A stretch of DNA of 64,000 bases from Leptospira sp. WS60.C2 (GTDB lineage Bacteria; Spirochaetota; Leptospiria; Leptospirales; Leptospiraceae). Shown piece after piece: positions 61,011 to 64,000 of the stretch. The stretch covers positions 49,168 through 113,167 of the forward strand of contig NZ_CP162135.1 of NCBI RefSeq assembly GCF_040833955.1, given 5' to 3'. A program made the position numbers and the translations under genes. Within the stretch, counting starts at the first letter, position 1; each line of letters opens with the position of its first letter. Under the pieces are notes generated by a model. It saw only the letters and a program-made list of their open reading frames with translations. It was not told the DNA's origin and made no database searches.

Positions 61011-62377
61011 TGAAAATTTTTATCTATTTAATTTCTACAATCTTCTTTATATCAAACTGTTCAAACACGCTAACAGATGGTGGAAATGCTAATAACGCGA
61101 AAATTGAATGGCAAGTCGTTTCAAATATTACAACCAACTCGGCTATCGTTAGCTGGAAATGTTCTGGTAAACTCCCAGGCTTTCTTATCACTTCTGGACC
61201 AAATTACAGCAATTTGGATACTTCGTTTCTAGAAAATGAAATACACGCTGTTGCACTTTCAAATTTGGTAACAGACACAGAGTATCGATACGTTCCTTCT
61301 TGTGGCTCAAAAGAAGGTGGATTAGGAATCCCTGCTACATTTAGAACCATATCAGACAATGCTACTAGATATCGAAGAGGTATATGGATAGTAGGTGGCA
61401 TAGGTTCAGATAAAAATGCTGTCAGTGAAATAGATTTCTTCGACCCAGTTGATAATATTTGGTATCCAGGAATTACAAATGTTCCAACTCCAAGACTTAA
61501 CGCTCAAATTGTTTCGTTTAAGAATAAAATTTATGTTATAGGGGGAATCATCAAAAATGGTTCCTCTTATTCAATGAGTAGACTTGTTGAAGCATATGAT
61601 CCAATAACTAATACCTGGAATAGGAATTTAACTGATATGCCGTCAACACTTCAAGGCGGTGTCGCAGGTGCTTTTAATGAAGAAATAGTGATTCTCGGAG
61701 GAACAACTACCACCGATATGACAACTGGGACAATATTTAATACTATTTATAAGTTTTATCCAAATTTAGGAAACAGTGGCACATGGATAAGCTTATTATC
61801 GAGCACCAATATCTTTCCAAGGATAGATATGGCAGGATGCACGTACAATGGAAGTTTAATCTTTACAGGCGGTAGATTTTACTCTGACGGTTTAGCTTAT
61901 GCTACAACTGACGCGTATTCACCTTCTTTAAATTCTACCTCGGGAAAAATAGAAGCGTCTATTTCACTTGCCCGACATGGTGCAGGCTATGCTTGTTATC
62001 AACCAATTTCAAGTGACCCATTTCCTACGGATACTCCTGCCATTTTTATCGCTGGCGGTTCGACAGGGACAAACATATCTCAACCAGTTACTTCAGTAAC
62101 AAATTCCAACAGATTTGAATATTCATTTTTAGGAACAGCAGCTAACTCATTCATTACTGGTTCAAATATACCAGTAGCACTTTATTACCCTGCAATGGAA
62201 ATCTCTTATGAAAAAAGGAAACTCTATCTCTTTGGAGGCGCCTCAGAGTTTAATTTACCTGTAGATCAGGTATATACATTAGATTTAGCTAATCCTGGTG
62301 GAAATCCATGGGTGTTAGATTCACTCACTATGCCAAGAAGTCGTTTTGGACATAAAGCAGTAATACTAAGTAGATAA
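61010..62377 (+). CDS. Kelch-repeat lipoprotein 2
   Basis: This encodes 455 residues. Lipoprotein signal MKIFIYLISTIFFISNC with Cys17. A fibronectin-like domain lies at about 30-115 (WQVVSNITTNSAIVSWKCSG, ALSNLVTDTEYRYVPSCG). A kelch propeller follows from about 120: GIWIVGGIGS, KIYVIGGIIK, EIVILGGTTT, SLIFTGGRFY, IFIAGGSTG and LYLFGGASE mark six blades. It starts on the last base of the upstream stop and ends 10 bases before the next gene. Similar in plan to the kelch lipoprotein at 50652 on the other side of the RHS gene. Confidence 0.8.
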   Translation: MKIFIYLISTIFFISNCSNTLTDGGNANNAKIEWQVVSNITTNSAIVSWKCSGKLPGFLITSGPNYSNLDTSFLENEIHAVALSNLVTDTEYRYVPSCGSKEGGLGIPATFRTISDNATRYRRGIWIVGGIGSDKNAVSEIDFFDPVDNIWYPGITNVPTPRLNAQIVSFKNKIYVIGGIIKNGSSYSMSRLVEAYDPITNTWNRNLTDMPSTLQGGVAGAFNEEIVILGGTTTTDMTTGTIFNTIYKFYPNLGNSGTWISLLSSTNIFPRIDMAGCTYNGSLIFTGGRFYSDGLAYATTDAYSPSLNSTSGKIEASISLARHGAGYACYQPISSDPFPTDTPAIFIAGGSTGTNISQPVTSVTNSNRFEYSFLGTAANSFITGSNIPVALYYPAMEISYEKRKLYLFGGASEFNLPVDQVYTLDLANPGGNPWVLDSLTMPRSRFGHKAVILSR

Positions 62378-62387
62378 GTTCTATAAC

Positions 62388-62957
62388 ATGAAGAAAATAA
62401 CTTATACACTATTATTTTTACTTTGCTTATCTTTAAGTGCAGACTCTATTTCTGAGGAAGACATATTCTTATTTAGATACTCCTTAAAAAATAAGAAATT
62501 TGAAGAAGCAACTGATCTTCTAAGCAAGTTCCAAATTGCAAAAATTGACCAAGCAAAATATGAACTTTTGGAAACTGAATTTTGGATTTCTAAGGGAGAA
62601 GACTTATACCAACAGAAAAAATATAAATCTTCATATGAATTTTACAATAAAGCTTATTCGCGATGGAGAACAAATCCATTGATAAAAGAAAGGTACAGTG
62701 AATTGTCTGGGAAAATACTTCATGATGAGGAAGAACAAAAAGCGCCTACCCCAGCAATAATTCCACGGAAAATACAGGAAAAAGAAAAGGAAGTTATCTA
62801 TATAAATTCAAACGCTGATTCGTATTTTGTGATAAATAGTTTCCGTATAAATGAAATTGAAGAGCAAACAAAATTGATATATGCTCTGCTTGGATCAATT
62901 GCCACCCTCTTTCTAATTCAAGTTGTTATTAATTTGATACTGTTAATAAGAAAGTAG
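62388..62957 (+). CDS. Exported helical-repeat protein with C-terminal membrane anchor
   Basis: This encodes 189 residues. Signal peptide MKKITYTLLFLLCLSLSADS. A TPR-like part at about 25-100 (FRYSLKNKKFEEATDLLSKF and GEDLYQQKKYKSSYEFYNKAY). A Lys/Glu/Pro-rich linker and a C-terminal membrane helix (LIYALLGSIATLFLIQVVINLILLI) followed by RK. It is the last gene of the operon starting at 60102 and may organise the envelope complex formed by its neighbours. Confidence 0.7.
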   Translation: MKKITYTLLFLLCLSLSADSISEEDIFLFRYSLKNKKFEEATDLLSKFQIAKIDQAKYELLETEFWISKGEDLYQQKKYKSSYEFYNKAYSRWRTNPLIKERYSELSGKILHDEEEQKAPTPAIIPRKIQEKEKEVIYINSNADSYFVINSFRINEIEEQTKLIYALLGSIATLFLIQVVINLILLIRK

Positions 62958-63224
62958 TTACTCAATTTAATTTATTTTTCTACATTCTTGATATATAGAT
63001 TTAAAACAAATTTTCTAAAGGCAGCAAGTTTCTACTAATATAAATGCTATAAATTCAGAACATTCAGACAAAAATATTCTATATCTTCATATTATTAAAA
63101 AGTCTTTAGAGCTAACTTAAAAAAACTAAACCTATACTTTCAAATTAGAATTTAATCAGGGTAAGTTATCCATCTCGGCCCGTTTATAATCCATACTTTT
63201 ATAATCTCAAGCAAAAACCAATTT

Positions 63225-63737
63225 CTAAAAATCATCAGATCTTGTATTACCTGACGTGCCATTTATCGCATCGATCAAATCTGTGCGAATACTTGCCAAA
63301 CAACTTGTCTCTTTCTTTTTTACATCTTCTACAGAAGTTGTATCATAAACAGTTTCATCTGATTGATAATTCCTATCACTTTAGACCAAATTCTCAAAAA
63401 TGATTCATACTTTTTTATCCTTCAAAGTGAGATCCACCCTAAAATCAATATAGTTTTTATTTCTAATTGATGTTAGGAATGTAATAATACTTGGACATAG
63501 CAATTTTATATTAGATACAATACGGCCATTTGGCTTGTCTTTTACTTGCACTGCCCAATTGGAGTCATTCAAGGTTTTTGCAAACCAAATCAATGCTCTA
63601 TAAAAAGCATCATCATTAGATACATTGGTTTCAATAACAATGATAACCTCTCTATCCGTTTTTGGAGCGAGCGCAACACATGCGAAAGAAAAACTCAAAA
63701 TAAGAAAAGAAAATATATATCTTATAGCACAATTTTT
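63225..63737 (-). pseudogene. Exported DUF4468-like protein, broken
   Basis: The minus-strand frame runs from about 63737 to the stop at 63225. The N-terminus looks like a signal peptide (RYIFSFLILSFSFACVALA) but has no ATG; only a TTG at 63698 inside it could start. Mature sequence includes NDDAFYRALIWFAKTLNDSNWAVQVKDK and RNKNYIDFRVDLTLKDKKV. Stops occur at 63405 and 63381, after which the same frame continues (YQSDETVYDTTSVEDVKKK, RTDLIDAINGTSGN). The pattern is that of DUF4468, a TBP-like fold in exported proteins. Two stops and a lost start indicate a pseudogene. Confidence 0.5.
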
Positions 63738-63824
63738 ATGATTTATTTAATTTCGGTAAACCTATTTCTTGTTAGATTTTGGATGAGATTTGAGGTGGCA
63801 TTCCCTACTTTGGTAAGAATTGCC

Positions 63825-63852
63825 TGGCAAACAACCACATGGTTGTCTGCCA
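63825..63852 (-). terminator. Hairpin downstream of right-edge gene
   Basis: TGGCAAACAACCA (63825-63837) and TGGTTGTCTGCCA (63840-63852) form a 13-bp stem with one mismatch and a 2-base loop. It lies 8 bases after the stop of the partial minus-strand gene, a usual terminator position. A T-run is weak. Confidence 0.45.
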
Positions 63853-63859
63853 CTGTGAT

Positions 63860-64000
63860 TTATCTTTCCGACCAGGATTTCATCTTTCGAAGAAATTCCA
63901 AAGCAATCAAAGTATCATCACATTTGATTTGAAGCGGAGTCTTCCTATTTTTGACTGTAATATACAATGATCCTATTGCGATTCTGTCACAAGACATTTC
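63860..64000 (-). CDS. Partial CDS at the right edge
   Basis: An open minus-strand frame of 46 codons runs from the edge to the TAA at 63860-63862, ending CDDTLIALEFLRKMKSWSER. The start lies outside the window. No family is recognisable from this tail. A hairpin directly after the stop supports that this is a real gene end. Confidence 0.4.
   Translation of the reverse strand, partial: EMSCDRIAIGSLYITVKNRKTPLQIKCDDTLIALEFLRKMKSWSER

Noticed and set aside
63546..63932. 128-codon plus-strand frame at right edge
   Set aside because: It runs opposite to the DUF4468-like pseudogene and the partial minus-strand CDS and crosses the hairpin; no ribosome site.
1..64000. CRISPR array or tRNA/rRNA genes
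   Set aside because: No regularly spaced identical repeats and no cloverleaf with conserved T-loop were seen; the attC-like spacers differ from one another in sequence.

Overview
The window is AT-rich and looks like a spirochete of the genus Leptospira, probably a saprophytic or low-virulence lineage. This rests on many lipoproteins with short spirochetal lipoboxes (Cys at residues 16-21), a secreted SpvB/FG-GAP/RHS giant protein, kelch and MORN lipoproteins, AAGGAG-type ribosome binding sites and TTG/GTG starts. The species cannot be fixed from sequence alone. I see no rRNA, tRNA, CRISPR array or ribosomal/housekeeping operon, so this is accessory DNA throughout.

Layout. 1-3.9 kb: the 5' part of a large lipoprotein running off the left edge, an IS481-type remnant, a second lipoprotein and a broken gene. 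3.9-8.4 kb: attC-like sites, a MepB-family gene and a small conserved gene, cut up by two defective IS3-family copies, then a DUF1629-type immunity gene. 8.4-13.7 kb: a DAPG-hydrolase-like gene behind two TetR-like operators with a destroyed regulator, then a block (LRR fragment, cupin, FAD monooxygenase) that may be foreign. 13.7-19.5 kb: PAP2 phosphatase, a 1125-residue unknown protein and small hypotheticals. 19.5-21.1 kb: decayed DNA with an ArdC-like fragment.

21.1-34.2 kb is the centrepiece: same-strand gene modules separated by 75-230 bp structured spacers. The best ones have integron attC architecture (outer TATAAC ... GTTATGC boxes and inner complementary arms). No integron integrase is visible, so it resembles a CALIN (attC cluster lacking an integrase). 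Its cargo is defence-like: small membrane protein + caspase-like protease; GNAT-PUA fusion + ASCH protein; TIGR04141/DUF6119 protein; GHKL ATPase + STAS-like DUF4325 + membrane protein; Septu (ptuA/ptuB); a TIR protein; and Thoeris (thsA/thsB) preceded by a perfect 27-bp hairpin.

35-45 kb looks like an integrated plasmid or mobile element: XRE regulator, family-A-polymerase-like protein, tyrosine recombinase, tripartite HipBST toxin-antitoxin locus with three HipB-type operators, and a HUH-nuclease/helicase replication protein. Two 234-residue paralogues resemble the nuclease domain of that protein but lack its catalytic residues. Four copies of AGGGATAYAAT link these genes. 45-50 kb: coiled-coil membrane protein, MORN and other lipoproteins, XRE regulator, metallophosphoesterase and hypotheticals. 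50-63 kb: kelch lipoproteins around a 2325-residue RHS protein followed by a small lipoprotein, then a divergent three-gene envelope operon. The right edge has a broken DUF4468-like gene and a partial CDS.

The strongest candidates for undescribed systems are the GHKL/STAS/membrane trio, the caspase-like/membrane pair, the HUH-helicase replicon with dead paralogues, and the defence-loaded attC array as a whole.
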